From positions 28,691 to 92,690 of the forward strand of contig NZ_BOOP01000045.1 of NCBI RefSeq assembly GCF_016863295.1: a DNA stretch of 64,000 nt, read 5' to 3'. Under the pieces are notes generated by a model, which did not search any database, was not told the DNA's origin, and saw nothing but the letters and a program-made list of their open reading frames with translations. The DNA comes from Planotetraspora phitsanulokensis. GTDB taxonomy: Bacteria; Actinomycetota; Actinomycetes; Streptosporangiales; Streptosporangiaceae. Position 1 is the stretch's first letter; each line of letters opens with the position of its first letter. Below, piece by piece: positions 42,745 to 50,803 of this stretch. Both the position numbers and the translations under genes were made by a program.

Positions 42745-42812
42745 AGATCACACCCGCCCCATGAGTTTCACGTGAATCACCCCGGCCGCGAACCTGTGCA
42801 TGATCACGCGGG
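42745..42812 (-). repeat. Detached copy of the 53-bp array unit
   Basis: On the minus strand GTGATCATGCACAGGTTC (42808-42791) equals the best-preserved unit of the array at 46.6 kb over 18 bases. A second GATC-containing element (42745-42750) lies 56 bp away, close to the array period. The copy is upstream of an OmpR-type regulator gene. Confidence 0.65.
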
Positions 42813-42860
42813 ACAGGGGGCGGCGGGGAAGTCTTACGGTCTGGTGACGGGCTTCGGAGG

Positions 42861-42898
42861 GGATGGCATACCGGTCATACCGTTGGGATAGGCCATCC
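42861..42898 (+). promoter_or_regulatory. Hairpin with tandem CATACCG motif before the response regulator
   Basis: GGATGGC (42861-42867) and GCCATCC (42892-42898) are perfect inverted arms just before the AGGAG ribosome site. Between them CATACCG is repeated directly with a 9-bp period (42867-42882), the layout of an OmpR-type binding site. The element could be an autoregulatory operator, a translation-control hairpin, or both. Confidence 0.45.
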
Positions 42899-42909
42899 CG
42901 AGGAGTCTG

Positions 42910-43608
42910 ATGACTGGCAATCCCGCACGTGTCCTGGTCGTCGACGACGACCCGACCGTGGCAGAGGTCGTCGCCCGCTACCTGGAGCGCGACGGCCACA
43001 TGGTCGAATGCGTGGGCGACGGCGCCGAGGCGCTCCGCCGGGCGCTGGCCGACCCGCCCGACCTCCTCGTCCTCGACCTGATGTTGCCGAAGATGGACGG
43101 CCTCCAGGTCTGCAGGAAGCTCAGGGAACGCTGGCCGGTGCCGGTCATCATGCTGACCGCGCTGGGCGAGGAGATCGACCGGGTTGTGGGCCTCGAAACG
43201 GGGGCGGACGACTACGTCACCAAGCCCTTCAGCCCGCGGGAACTGGCCCTTCGGGTGCAGTCGGTGCTGAGGCGCGCCCGGGGCGCGCTGGTCCCGACCG
43301 GCACCGGCGTGTTGCGTGACGGCGATCTCGTGGTCGACGTGGGCGCGCACGAGGTGACGGTGGGCGGCGAGGAGATCGTTCTGACCGCCAGGGAGTTCGA
43401 CCTGCTCGCCTACCTGCTGCGCAATCCCCGCCAGGCGTTCAGCCGCATGGCCCTCCTCGACCAGGTCTGGGGCTGGTCCTTCGGCGACACGTCGACGGTG
43501 ACCGTCCATGTGCGGAGGCTCAGGGAGAAGATCGAGCCTGATCCGACCGATCCCCGGCGGATCGTCACCGTCTGGGGGGTCGGCTATCGATACGAGCCGC
43601 TGACATGA
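42910..43608 (+). CDS. OmpR/PhoB-family response regulator
   Basis: A 232-residue regulator. The receiver has DDDPTV, the phospho-Asp in LLVLDLMLPKMDG, Thr in MLTALG and Lys in TKPFSP. The winged-helix output has LTAREFDLLAYLLRNP and TVTVHVRRLREKIE ending with GVGYRYEP. It is followed by its kinase with a 4-bp ATGA overlap. The ATG follows GAGGAG. Tandem CATACCG motifs upstream suggest autoregulation. Confidence 0.93.
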   Translation: MTGNPARVLVVDDDPTVAEVVARYLERDGHMVECVGDGAEALRRALADPPDLLVLDLMLPKMDGLQVCRKLRERWPVPVIMLTALGEEIDRVVGLETGADDYVTKPFSPRELALRVQSVLRRARGALVPTGTGVLRDGDLVVDVGAHEVTVGGEEIVLTAREFDLLAYLLRNPRQAFSRMALLDQVWGWSFGDTSTVTVHVRRLREKIEPDPTDPRRIVTVWGVGYRYEPLT

Positions 43609-44723
43609 TCCTCCAGATCATCGCCGTGAGCGCGGGGCTGGGCCTGGTCATCGCCGGGTTGGGACTGGCCCTGCTGCGGGTGCTCCGTCGTCGTTCGATC
43701 GGCGTGATGCTCGCGGTCGTGGCCGTGGTCACCGTCACGGCGACGCTCGCCGGCGTGGTCGCGATCACCCTGGCGATGATCATCGATGGCCGGGCGAAGA
43801 ACATCGTGCTCACCGTCGTGGCCATCGGGGGGCTCGTGGGGTTGGGGGTCGCGCTCATCAACGCGCGCCGAGTGGTGCTCGCGAGCAGGCGGCTGGTCGC
43901 CGCGCTCGACGACGTGTCACCGTCCGGTCGGTTCGCCCCGCCGGAAGGCCCGCTGCCCGCCGAACTCGAGACCATCAGCCTGGCCCTCGCCCAGGCGTAC
44001 GAGCGGCTGCGTCTGGGCCGCGAGCGCGAGCAGAACCTGGAGAGCGCCAGGCGTGAGCTGGTCGCCTGGGTGAGCCACGATCTCCGCACGCCGCTCGCCG
44101 GGATGCGTGCGATGGCCGAGGCGCTGGAGGACGGCGTCGCCGACGACCCCGACACCGTCAAGCGCTATCACACGCAGATCAGGCTCGAGGTGGATCGTCT
44201 TTCCGGCATGGTCGACGACCTCTTCGAGCTGTCCCGCATCCACGCGGGCACGTTGCGGCTCTCCCGCAGAAAGGTGGGCCTGGGAGACCTGGTCGCCGAC
44301 GCCCTGGCGGGGGTGGAGCCTCTCGCCAGGGCCAAGCGCGTCCACCTGTCCGGCGAGGCGGACGCCGTCCTGCCCGTCGACGCGGACGCCGGTGAGCTCA
44401 GCCGTGCCGTACGCAACCTGGTCGTCAACGCGATCCGCCACACGCCCGCGGACGGGACCGTCACCGTGCGCGCGGTCGCCGAGGGCGACATGGTGAGCCT
44501 GTCGGTCCTCGACTGCTGCGGGGGGATCCCCGAGGACGACCTGTCGCGGGTGTTCGACGTGGCCTTCCGCGGCGAGGCCGCCCGCACTCCCGGGCCGGAC
44601 GGCGGCGCCGGGCTCGGGCTGGCCATCGCCCGCGGAATCGTGGAAGCCCACCAGGGCGTGATCGGCGTGGTCAACGAGGGGCTCGGCTGCCGCTTCGAGA
44701 TCCGGCTGCCGCTCTCAGGCTGA
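43605..44723 (+). CDS. Sensor histidine kinase, partner of the OmpR-type regulator
   Basis: A 372-residue membrane kinase. The N-terminus has three close hydrophobic segments (from ILQIIAVSAGLGLVIAGLGL to VLTVVAIGGLVGLGVALI) with almost no extracytoplasmic loop. The sensor is therefore probably the membrane itself. A linker helix is followed by HisKA with WVSHDLRTPLAGMRAMAEAL and HATPase with NLVVNAIRHTP and GAGLGLAIARG. The 4-bp overlap with the regulator indicates coupled translation. Confidence 0.92.
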   Translation: MILQIIAVSAGLGLVIAGLGLALLRVLRRRSIGVMLAVVAVVTVTATLAGVVAITLAMIIDGRAKNIVLTVVAIGGLVGLGVALINARRVVLASRRLVAALDDVSPSGRFAPPEGPLPAELETISLALAQAYERLRLGREREQNLESARRELVAWVSHDLRTPLAGMRAMAEALEDGVADDPDTVKRYHTQIRLEVDRLSGMVDDLFELSRIHAGTLRLSRRKVGLGDLVADALAGVEPLARAKRVHLSGEADAVLPVDADAGELSRAVRNLVVNAIRHTPADGTVTVRAVAEGDMVSLSVLDCCGGIPEDDLSRVFDVAFRGEAARTPGPDGGAGLGLAIARGIVEAHQGVIGVVNEGLGCRFEIRLPLSG

Positions 44724-45194
44724 ATCTCCTTCCGGACTGGCTTCCACCCTGAATTCCTTACCGGCCTCCGGTTCCGTGCCGGCAGGGCTCTCGCGTCCCG
44801 GGCCGCGGCCGGCCGGTTCGCGGAAGGAGAACGCCTCGGCCATCGCGCGGAACGTGGGACAGGGCCACCGCCACATGCAGCTTCTGCACCGCAGGATCGG
44901 ATTGGTGGCGTCGCTCGTGATCCCCCCGGCGTCCCGGGGCTGGTGGAGATCCAGCAACCGGATGCCGAGCTCCACGAAGTTCAGCAGTTCATCGCGTGCC
45001 TCGGAGAGGAACTCGAGATCCTCTCCGGCCAGCCGCGCGCTTATCGGGACATATCCCTCGCGATTGATCAGCGAACGGAGCGGTTCGGCCGCGTCGCGCC
45101 ACGACGACGCCTTCTCCGTGCGGACCTGGATGACTTCAAGCCGCTCCCTGAGCGTTCGTCGCTGATGATCCTCGGGAAGTTCACTGTTCATCAT
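44715..45194 (-). CDS. Unrecognised protein with C-terminal Cys motif
   Basis: A 159-residue protein I cannot place. Residues 10-75 are charged and helical (RRTLRERLEVIQVRTEKASS, then PLRSLINREGYVPISARLAG). Residues 95-125 contain CRSCMWRWPCPTFRAMAEAF, a C-x2-C-x5-C pattern that could bind zinc or an iron-sulfur cluster. The tail is disordered and acidic. The first ATG of an ATG-ATG pair is used. It overlaps the convergent kinase gene by 9 bp and is divergent from the STAS gene. Confidence 0.65.
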   Translation of the reverse strand: MMNSELPEDHQRRTLRERLEVIQVRTEKASSWRDAAEPLRSLINREGYVPISARLAGEDLEFLSEARDELLNFVELGIRLLDLHQPRDAGGITSDATNPILRCRSCMWRWPCPTFRAMAEAFSFREPAGRGPGRESPAGTEPEAGKEFRVEASPEGDSA

Positions 45195-45380
45195 GCTCTC
45201 GGGCCCACTGTGCTCGGCGCCCGCCCTCCTTTGCGAAGTGACGACCAAGACGCGGAGGTTCCGGGCCCCCCATCCGGCCAAGCCGGTGTCGCATACCGTC
45301 AAGCTTCGCGCACTCTGCGTGTACTCGCTGCCCGAATCGGGGACAAAGGGCGGACGACTCATCGGTAATTCCGGAGGAAC

Positions 45381-45767
45381 GTGACCCAGGGCCGGTACGG
45401 CGCTAGTGTGCGCCTCGTGGAGCTCAAAGTCGCGACGCAATCTCACGCCGGTCACGCTGTCATGGCGGTCGCCGGCGAAATCGACCTGTACACCGCTCCC
45501 CGGTTGCAGACGGAGTTCACCCGACTGCTGGAGACCGGGCCGGACCGGGTCGTCATCGACATGTCCGAAGTGGAGTTCTGCGACTCCACGGGCATGAACG
45601 TGCTGTTGTCGGCGCTCAAACGGCTGCGTGAGCGCGGCGGCAGTCTGGAGGTGGCGGCGCCTCGACCCGCGGTGCGGAAGATCCTCCAGGTCACCGGCCT
45701 GGACTCGGTCTTCACCGTCCATGACACGGTGCCCGCGGACCTGCTCACGGCTGAGCAGCAGGGATAG
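45381..45767 (+). CDS. STAS-domain anti-sigma factor antagonist
   Basis: A 128-residue RsbV/SpoIIAA-like protein. The phosphorylatable Ser sits in VEFCDSTGMNVLLSAL, the family signature; the first strand is VMAVAGEIDLYTAPRL. When unphosphorylated it would bind an RsbW-like kinase and free a sigma factor. The GTG start follows CGGAGGAAC. It ends 6 bp before the glycosyltransferase gene, so the two may be one transcript. An RsbW-like gene lies at 41958. Confidence 0.92.
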   Translation: MTQGRYGASVRLVELKVATQSHAGHAVMAVAGEIDLYTAPRLQTEFTRLLETGPDRVVIDMSEVEFCDSTGMNVLLSALKRLRERGGSLEVAAPRPAVRKILQVTGLDSVFTVHDTVPADLLTAEQQG

Positions 45768-45773
45768 CCGCAC

Positions 45774-46538
45774 ATGAGTGAACTGGTGGTGCCGACGCCG
45801 GACACCGCGGTCGTCATCCCGGCCAAGGACGAGGCCGACCGGATCGGCGCCACCGTGACCGCCGCCCTGAAGCTGCCCGGCGTGGATCTCGTGGTCGTCG
45901 TCGACGACGGTTCGGCCGACGAGACCGGCCGGGTGGCCAGGGCGGCCGGCGCCCGGGTCGTACGGCACAGCAGGAACAAGGGCAAGGCCGCCGCGATGGA
46001 GAGCGGGGCGGAGGCCGTGCAGCTCCTCGATGAGGACGTCCCGCGGAATCTGCTCTTCCTCGACGCGGATCTGGGCGAGACCGCGTCGGCGGCCCACGCG
46101 CTGATCACGCCGGTGCGGGCCGGTGCGGCCGACATGACCATCGCGGTCTTCGCCACCCGGGTGAAGCTCGGGGGACACGGCATCGTCGTACGGCTGGCCC
46201 GCGACGGGATCAAGCGCCTGACCGGCTGGGAGCCGGCCCAGCCGCTCAACGGCCAGCGATGCCTGACCAGGGCGGCGTTCGAGGCCGCTCAGCCGCTCGC
46301 CCATGGATTCGGCGTCGAGACCGGGATGACCATCGACCTGCTCACCAAGAGGTTCCGGGTGGTCGAGGTGGAGGTCGAGATGGCCCACCGGGCGACGGGA
46401 ACCGACTGGCGGGCCCAGATGCACCGAGCGAAGCAGTTCCGTGACGTCGGCCGTGCGCTGGCCGCCCGCGAACCGGCGATCAAGCACGGCAGGGAAGCCA
46501 TCAAGCAAGGCAAGGACGCCCTCCGCCCCCGCCCCTGA
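45774..46538 (+). CDS. Family 2 glycosyltransferase
   Basis: A 254-residue GT-A fold glycosyltransferase. It has VVIPAKDEADRIGATV, the first nucleotide-binding strand, then VVVDDGSADET, RNKGKAAAMESGAEAV, and LFLDADLGE with the metal-binding DxD. It has no membrane helix. Its layout is close to the dolichol-phosphate-mannose and glucosyl-phosphoglycerate synthase type, but the donor is unknown. The ATG follows CAGGGAT. It starts a glycoconjugate cluster with the membrane glycosyltransferases downstream. The 53-bp array follows its stop. Confidence 0.85.
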   Translation: MSELVVPTPDTAVVIPAKDEADRIGATVTAALKLPGVDLVVVVDDGSADETGRVARAAGARVVRHSRNKGKAAAMESGAEAVQLLDEDVPRNLLFLDADLGETASAAHALITPVRAGAADMTIAVFATRVKLGGHGIVVRLARDGIKRLTGWEPAQPLNGQRCLTRAAFEAAQPLAHGFGVETGMTIDLLTKRFRVVEVEVEMAHRATGTDWRAQMHRAKQFRDVGRALAAREPAIKHGREAIKQGKDALRPRP

Positions 46539-46550
46539 ACTCCTCCCCAC

Positions 46551-47045
46551 GTGGTCATGCACAGGCTCGGGGCCACGCCCCTTGACCGGCCACAACTCTC
46601 CGCGTGATCATGCATACTTTCGGCACGGCCTGTCTGACCTGCGCCTTCGTTGGTCGTGATCATGCACGGATTTGCGGATGTGTGCTTTGACCAGGGCTGA
46701 CGTCAATCGCGATCATGCACGGGTTTGTGCGCATCAGTGCCCACCAGCCGTGACGGCTGTCGTGATCATGCGTGTGGTTCTCCTAGGGTTACCCTCGTCC
46801 GGCGGAAACGCCGGGTGTGATCGCGCGGGGGATCTCGACCTGGGACGCCCCGCTGGTCTCGCATCGTCGATTGCCGGATCACGAATGACATCGGGCCGGG
46901 TCGGCGGGGTCGCAGAAGAATGTGCGCATGATCACGGTCGACGAAAGGGCAGGTCAGGCATGCCGTCACCGAATCTGTGCATGATCGCGCCAGGGGAAGT
47001 GGCTGGTGGGATGGCATATTCCGGAACCTGTGCATGATCACGCGG
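46551..47045. repeat. 53-bp-period inverted array with TGATCATGCAC core
   Basis: About ten units occupy nearly the whole 495 bp after the GT2 gene. The core GATC hexamer begins at 46552, 46605, 46657, 46710, 46763, 46818, 46876, 46929, 46982 and 47035; most steps are 53 bp (one 52, two longer in the degenerate centre). The first five read GTGATCATGCAC forward, the last three read it in reverse, and the two between are decayed. Most units also share a second motif (C or T, G or C, then ACC) at positions 33-37. The period is not a multiple of three, so it does not encode a protein repeat. Confidence 0.85.
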
Positions 47046-48479
47046 GGGGGCGGGGTCACGCGCAATACGGCCCTCGAGGTGAGGGGCGGAGGGTTTTGGC
47101 TGGCCGTTGGGGCCGGGGCGGCTTCGATTCTGCTGACGATCACCATTGGCCTGCTCGGGCCGTCCGCGATGGTGCCTCCGTTGCCGGGACGTCCGTGGCA
47201 GCCGCCCTACTCGCTCGGTGTCATGCCCGACGGCCGTCTCGTGATCGGCCTGGCGGCCGCCGCCGTCGTCCTGGGCGCGGTCGGCCTGGCGGCCGGGCTG
47301 CGGAACGCCGGGCGGATGCCCGACGCCCGATGGCTCCTGCTCGCGGGCTGCCTCGTCGCCGTCGTCCTCGCCTTCCTGCCGCCGTCGGGGTCGGCCGACC
47401 ATCTCAACTACGCGGCCTACGGGCGCATGGTCACGCTCGGCCACAACCCCTATGTCACCGTTCCGGCTGATCTGCCCGCCGACCCCGTCATCAAATGGGT
47501 CGAGGAATGGCGGCAGACGCCCAGCGTCTACGGGCCGGTCGCGACGGCCGTCCAGGCGTTCGCCTCCCTCATCGGCGGCGAATCTGTCCGGTTGACGGTG
47601 TTCGTCATGGAACTCGCCAACGCCGCCGCGTTCGTCGCGACCGCGCTGCTTCTGCACCGGTTCACCCGGCACGATCCGGTACGGCAACGCCGCGCGGCCC
47701 TGTTGTGGACGGTCAACCCGCTGATCGTCTATCACCTCGCGGCGGGCATGCACCTCGACACCCTGGCGATCGCCTTCGTGATCGCTGCTCTCGTCGTCGA
47801 ACGGGGCAGGGGCATCCTGCTCGGCCTCGGGATAGCCGTGAAGGTCACCGTCGGTCTGGTCGCCTTAGGCCCCGCGTGGGAGTTGCGGAGGTCGCCGAGG
47901 AAGCTGGCGCTGGTCGCGGGGTCGGCGACGCTGACCGTGCTCGCGGCCTACCTGCTCGCGGGCCCCGACTCGCTCGACCAGGTACGCAACGCCAGCCAGT
48001 CGTTGTCGCTGGCGACTCCCTGGAAGCTCGTCCAGCACGCGGCCCAGTCACTCATCGGTCCGGGCGCCTATCGTGTGTGGATCCAGCTCGCGTCCTACGT
48101 CCTGCTCGCGGCGCTGGCCTTCCTGTTGATCAGGGCCTTCCGGAGGGACGGCGAGCTCGACGCCCCTCGGGTGGCCCTCGCCTTCGGCGTGGCCTGGCTG
48201 TTCGCCACCCCCTACGTGTTGCCGTGGTACGACGGGCTGGCCTTCGCCCTGCTCGCGATGGTGGTCTGCCCGGCGCTCGACGGCTTCCTCGTCGTACGGC
48301 TGGCCGTGCTGTCCCTCGGCTATCTGCCGGCGCGGCAGATGGATCAGCCGGACGGCCTGGGCTGGCTGGTCACCGTGGTCCGTTCGCAGGTCGTGCCATG
48401 GTGTCTGCTGGCGCTGACGATCGGTCTGGCGTGGTGGGCGTGGAGAGCTGGAGCGCGCGCACGGACGCGGCCAGCGTGA
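47034..48479 (+). CDS. GT-C membrane glycosyltransferase, polyprenol-phosphomannose-dependent type
   Basis: A 481-residue protein with about 12 membrane helices. The loop after the first helices has SGSADHLNYAAYGRMVTLGH, with the acidic and aromatic residues expected of a GT-C catalytic loop, and further on VNPLIVYHLAAGMHLDTLAI. I place it near the alpha-1,6-mannosyltransferase (MptA/MptB) group of actinobacteria, which use polyprenol-phosphomannose outside the membrane. The ATG at 47034 lies inside the last unit of the 53-bp array; a GTG at 47079 is another possible start. The end overlaps the next gene antisense by 110 bp. Confidence 0.78.
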   Translation: MITRGGGVTRNTALEVRGGGFWLAVGAGAASILLTITIGLLGPSAMVPPLPGRPWQPPYSLGVMPDGRLVIGLAAAAVVLGAVGLAAGLRNAGRMPDARWLLLAGCLVAVVLAFLPPSGSADHLNYAAYGRMVTLGHNPYVTVPADLPADPVIKWVEEWRQTPSVYGPVATAVQAFASLIGGESVRLTVFVMELANAAAFVATALLLHRFTRHDPVRQRRAALLWTVNPLIVYHLAAGMHLDTLAIAFVIAALVVERGRGILLGLGIAVKVTVGLVALGPAWELRRSPRKLALVAGSATLTVLAAYLLAGPDSLDQVRNASQSLSLATPWKLVQHAAQSLIGPGAYRVWIQLASYVLLAALAFLLIRAFRRDGELDAPRVALAFGVAWLFATPYVLPWYDGLAFALLAMVVCPALDGFLVVRLAVLSLGYLPARQMDQPDGLGWLVTVVRSQVVPWCLLALTIGLAWWAWRAGARARTRPA

Positions 48480-50652
48480 GCGGGACGGCAACGGTCAGGG
48501 CCATGGCCGGGATGGCGACGCCGGAGTCGTTCACGAGGAACCCGGCCAGAGCCGCGGTGAGCGCGCCGAGCAGACCGGCCCGCAGCGCGGGCGCGTGGCC
48601 GTACGCCTGACTGAGCGCGGGCGCCCCCCACGTCGACGGACGGTACAGCACGAGGAACAGGAAGGCCAGGGCGACCAGGGAGAGCAGGGTCAGGGGCAGG
48701 TTCCCCAGGGTGTGCAGCATCGCCCCGAGCTTGCGGCCGACGACTGACCCGCCCTCGCCGTCGACGACCTGCTGGACGAATGTCCCGAGGTGGGTCCTCT
48801 GGTCGGCCGGCCGCAACCAGTCGGCGACGGCGATCAGCCCCACGGCCACGACTCCGCCCGCGCCGATCACCGCCAGCCTGACGACGGACACCCGACGGCC
48901 GGTGATCAGCAACAGGAACACGGCGAACCCGAGGATGAACGACGGCACGCCGCCGAAGTCGGCTCCCCAGCCCGGCCAGCCGTCCGCGACGATCGCCAGC
49001 AGTCCGTAGGCCAGGCACAGGACCAGCGCCCAGCCCCTCCACCGCCGGAGGGCCTGACTGACCCCGGCCAGCAGCAGGATCGTGCCGGTTGAGTAGACGG
49101 CGAAGGCCATGTTCCCGAACCCGTAGAACCGGCCGCCGGTCACCGGCTCGTATCCCGTCACCGCGTTCACCTGGAGCCTCGACCCGGTCATCACGTCGAT
49201 GAGCAGGGCGAGCGAGCTCACTCCGGCGACCACGGTCAGCGGCCCGAGCACGTGCCCGCGCCACGGCCCGGCGAAGGCCACCGCGGCGATCGCCCCGGCG
49301 ACGACCAGGATCGTGCCGCACAACGCGGCCATCGGGTGGGCCAGGCTCCACCACGGCACGAGCTGCGCCAGGAAGGTCGACACCGGTACGGCGGCGCTGA
49401 CCACCGCGACGATCTGCGCGGGCACGAACATCCGCCGGTATCGCCGCATCACGACGGCGGCGAGGGCATAGAAGAGCAGTTGCGCCACGACGAGGACCAG
49501 GAAGAACGGCTCTCGCACCTGCTTGAGCACCTGGCTGGCGAGATCGGCGTCCGCGAGGCGGGCGACGGAGTCCTTCGCCGTCCCGTCGGACGGGCCGTCC
49601 GGCTGCCACGGGCGGCCGACGGTCCCCTCGGGGGTGGTGATCCCGAGGACGTGGGTGACGGTCGCGGTCAGGTCGGTGAGGGTGACCAGCGCGTCCTGGC
49701 GGGTCGAGGACGCGGTCAGCAACCCCGGCTCGTACGGCAGTGGCCCCGAACCGGGGCTCGCGGACCTGGCTGGGCCGGTGGCCATGGCCACGTGCAGATG
49801 GGCGGTGGCGCCGGAGTCGGACAGGCCCGCGACGAGCACCGTGGCACCGGCCGGCACCCGGGTCAGGACCGAGCCGACCGTCCGGTCGGCGGCGGCGACC
49901 GCGCTCCGGCGGGCGTCCCCCTCCTGGTTCCAGACCTGGGCGATCTCTCCCGCTTCTGCGAACACGACGGTGTACGGCGTCAGATCCGGCAGCTCATCCG
50001 GAGTAGCGGCATATTTCTGGATCTTGCCGGACTTGTCGGCCGCCGCCAGACCGGCTCCCGGCCCGATCGCGGCGATGCGGCCGCCCGCGCCGATGATCGT
50101 CTGACCGAGCAGGCCGATGTCCGCCTTGTACGAGCCCGCTCGCTGCAACGCGACCAGCGCGGCCCAGCCGGGAACGGTCGCCGAGCCGTCCGGCGCCACG
50201 ACGGGAGTGGGCGCAGGCGTGCACGAATTGCCGCCGGTCCCCGCCCGCTGGCCGGCGGACACCGTCAGCCAGCCGCCGGCCGGGCAGGTCACCGGCATGC
50301 CCTCCGGCGGGACCGTCCTCGTGGAGAGCGACGCCACGCCGCCCTTCCCCGCGAGTGCCCACAGATTGGGCGTGCGTGCCGGGTCGAGGTCGTCCCACCG
50401 CAGCCCGGGGACGCCGATCAGGACCACGCGGCCCGCGGGTGAGCCGGCGGACGACACCGAGCCGGGCGCGGAGCCGGGCAGGCCGGTGGAGGGTGCGGAG
50501 CCATGCAGGGCCGCGGTCGACGGCGCAGAGGACGACGCGAAGGCGGGGAGGGCGACGGTCACCCCCGCTCCCGACACGGCCAGCAACGCGACGAGCGCGG
50601 CCGCGATGAGGATGAGATGACGGACCGCTGTGGATCGCTGAGCGCCGTGCAC
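48370..50652 (-). CDS. Polytopic membrane protein with extracytoplasmic alkaline-phosphatase-like domain
   Basis: A 760-residue protein. A signal-anchor helix (LILIAAALVALLAVSGAGV) is followed by a Ser/Pro-rich linker. The extracytoplasmic domain (about 75-360) begins VVLIGVPGLRWDDLDP and contains TPNLWALAG, the look of the alkaline phosphatase/sulfatase fold. About ten TM helices occupy the second half. A full metal-binding set cannot be confirmed. Similar proteins in actinobacteria are unnamed. The GTG start follows GAGGAG at 12 nt. The flanking glycosyltransferases suggest a role in envelope glycopolymer handling, such as adding or removing a phosphate-linked group. Confidence 0.75.
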   Translation of the reverse strand: MHGAQRSTAVRHLILIAAALVALLAVSGAGVTVALPAFASSSAPSTAALHGSAPSTGLPGSAPGSVSSAGSPAGRVVLIGVPGLRWDDLDPARTPNLWALAGKGGVASLSTRTVPPEGMPVTCPAGGWLTVSAGQRAGTGGNSCTPAPTPVVAPDGSATVPGWAALVALQRAGSYKADIGLLGQTIIGAGGRIAAIGPGAGLAAADKSGKIQKYAATPDELPDLTPYTVVFAEAGEIAQVWNQEGDARRSAVAAADRTVGSVLTRVPAGATVLVAGLSDSGATAHLHVAMATGPARSASPGSGPLPYEPGLLTASSTRQDALVTLTDLTATVTHVLGITTPEGTVGRPWQPDGPSDGTAKDSVARLADADLASQVLKQVREPFFLVLVVAQLLFYALAAVVMRRYRRMFVPAQIVAVVSAAVPVSTFLAQLVPWWSLAHPMAALCGTILVVAGAIAAVAFAGPWRGHVLGPLTVVAGVSSLALLIDVMTGSRLQVNAVTGYEPVTGGRFYGFGNMAFAVYSTGTILLLAGVSQALRRWRGWALVLCLAYGLLAIVADGWPGWGADFGGVPSFILGFAVFLLLITGRRVSVVRLAVIGAGGVVAVGLIAVADWLRPADQRTHLGTFVQQVVDGEGGSVVGRKLGAMLHTLGNLPLTLLSLVALAFLFLVLYRPSTWGAPALSQAYGHAPALRAGLLGALTAALAGFLVNDSGVAIPAMALTVAVPLTLAASVRALQLSTPTTPDRSSAPADTMARPANGPR

Positions 50653-50803
50653 GGTTCGCGGGCTCCTCGGCTCGGGCTGGACGGGCGAACAGGAAGGACG
50701 ATGGTCAGGCGGAGGAAGGACACGGAACCCCGCGGCGATCCCCCTGCCGTGACGACAGGAAGGCGACAGGAACAGGACAGAGTCCACGGTAGCCTCCCTC
50801 ATC

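Noticed and set aside
46672..47037. A 121-codon plus-strand reading frame through the array
   Set aside because: It runs across repeat units whose period is not a multiple of three and has no ribosome site; composition is that of non-coding DNA.
46551..47045. The 53-bp array considered as a CRISPR array
   Set aside because: Repeats are only about 11-18 bp, point in two directions and have no uniform repeat of 25-40 bp; the intervening parts share a second motif, unlike spacers, and no cas genes are present.
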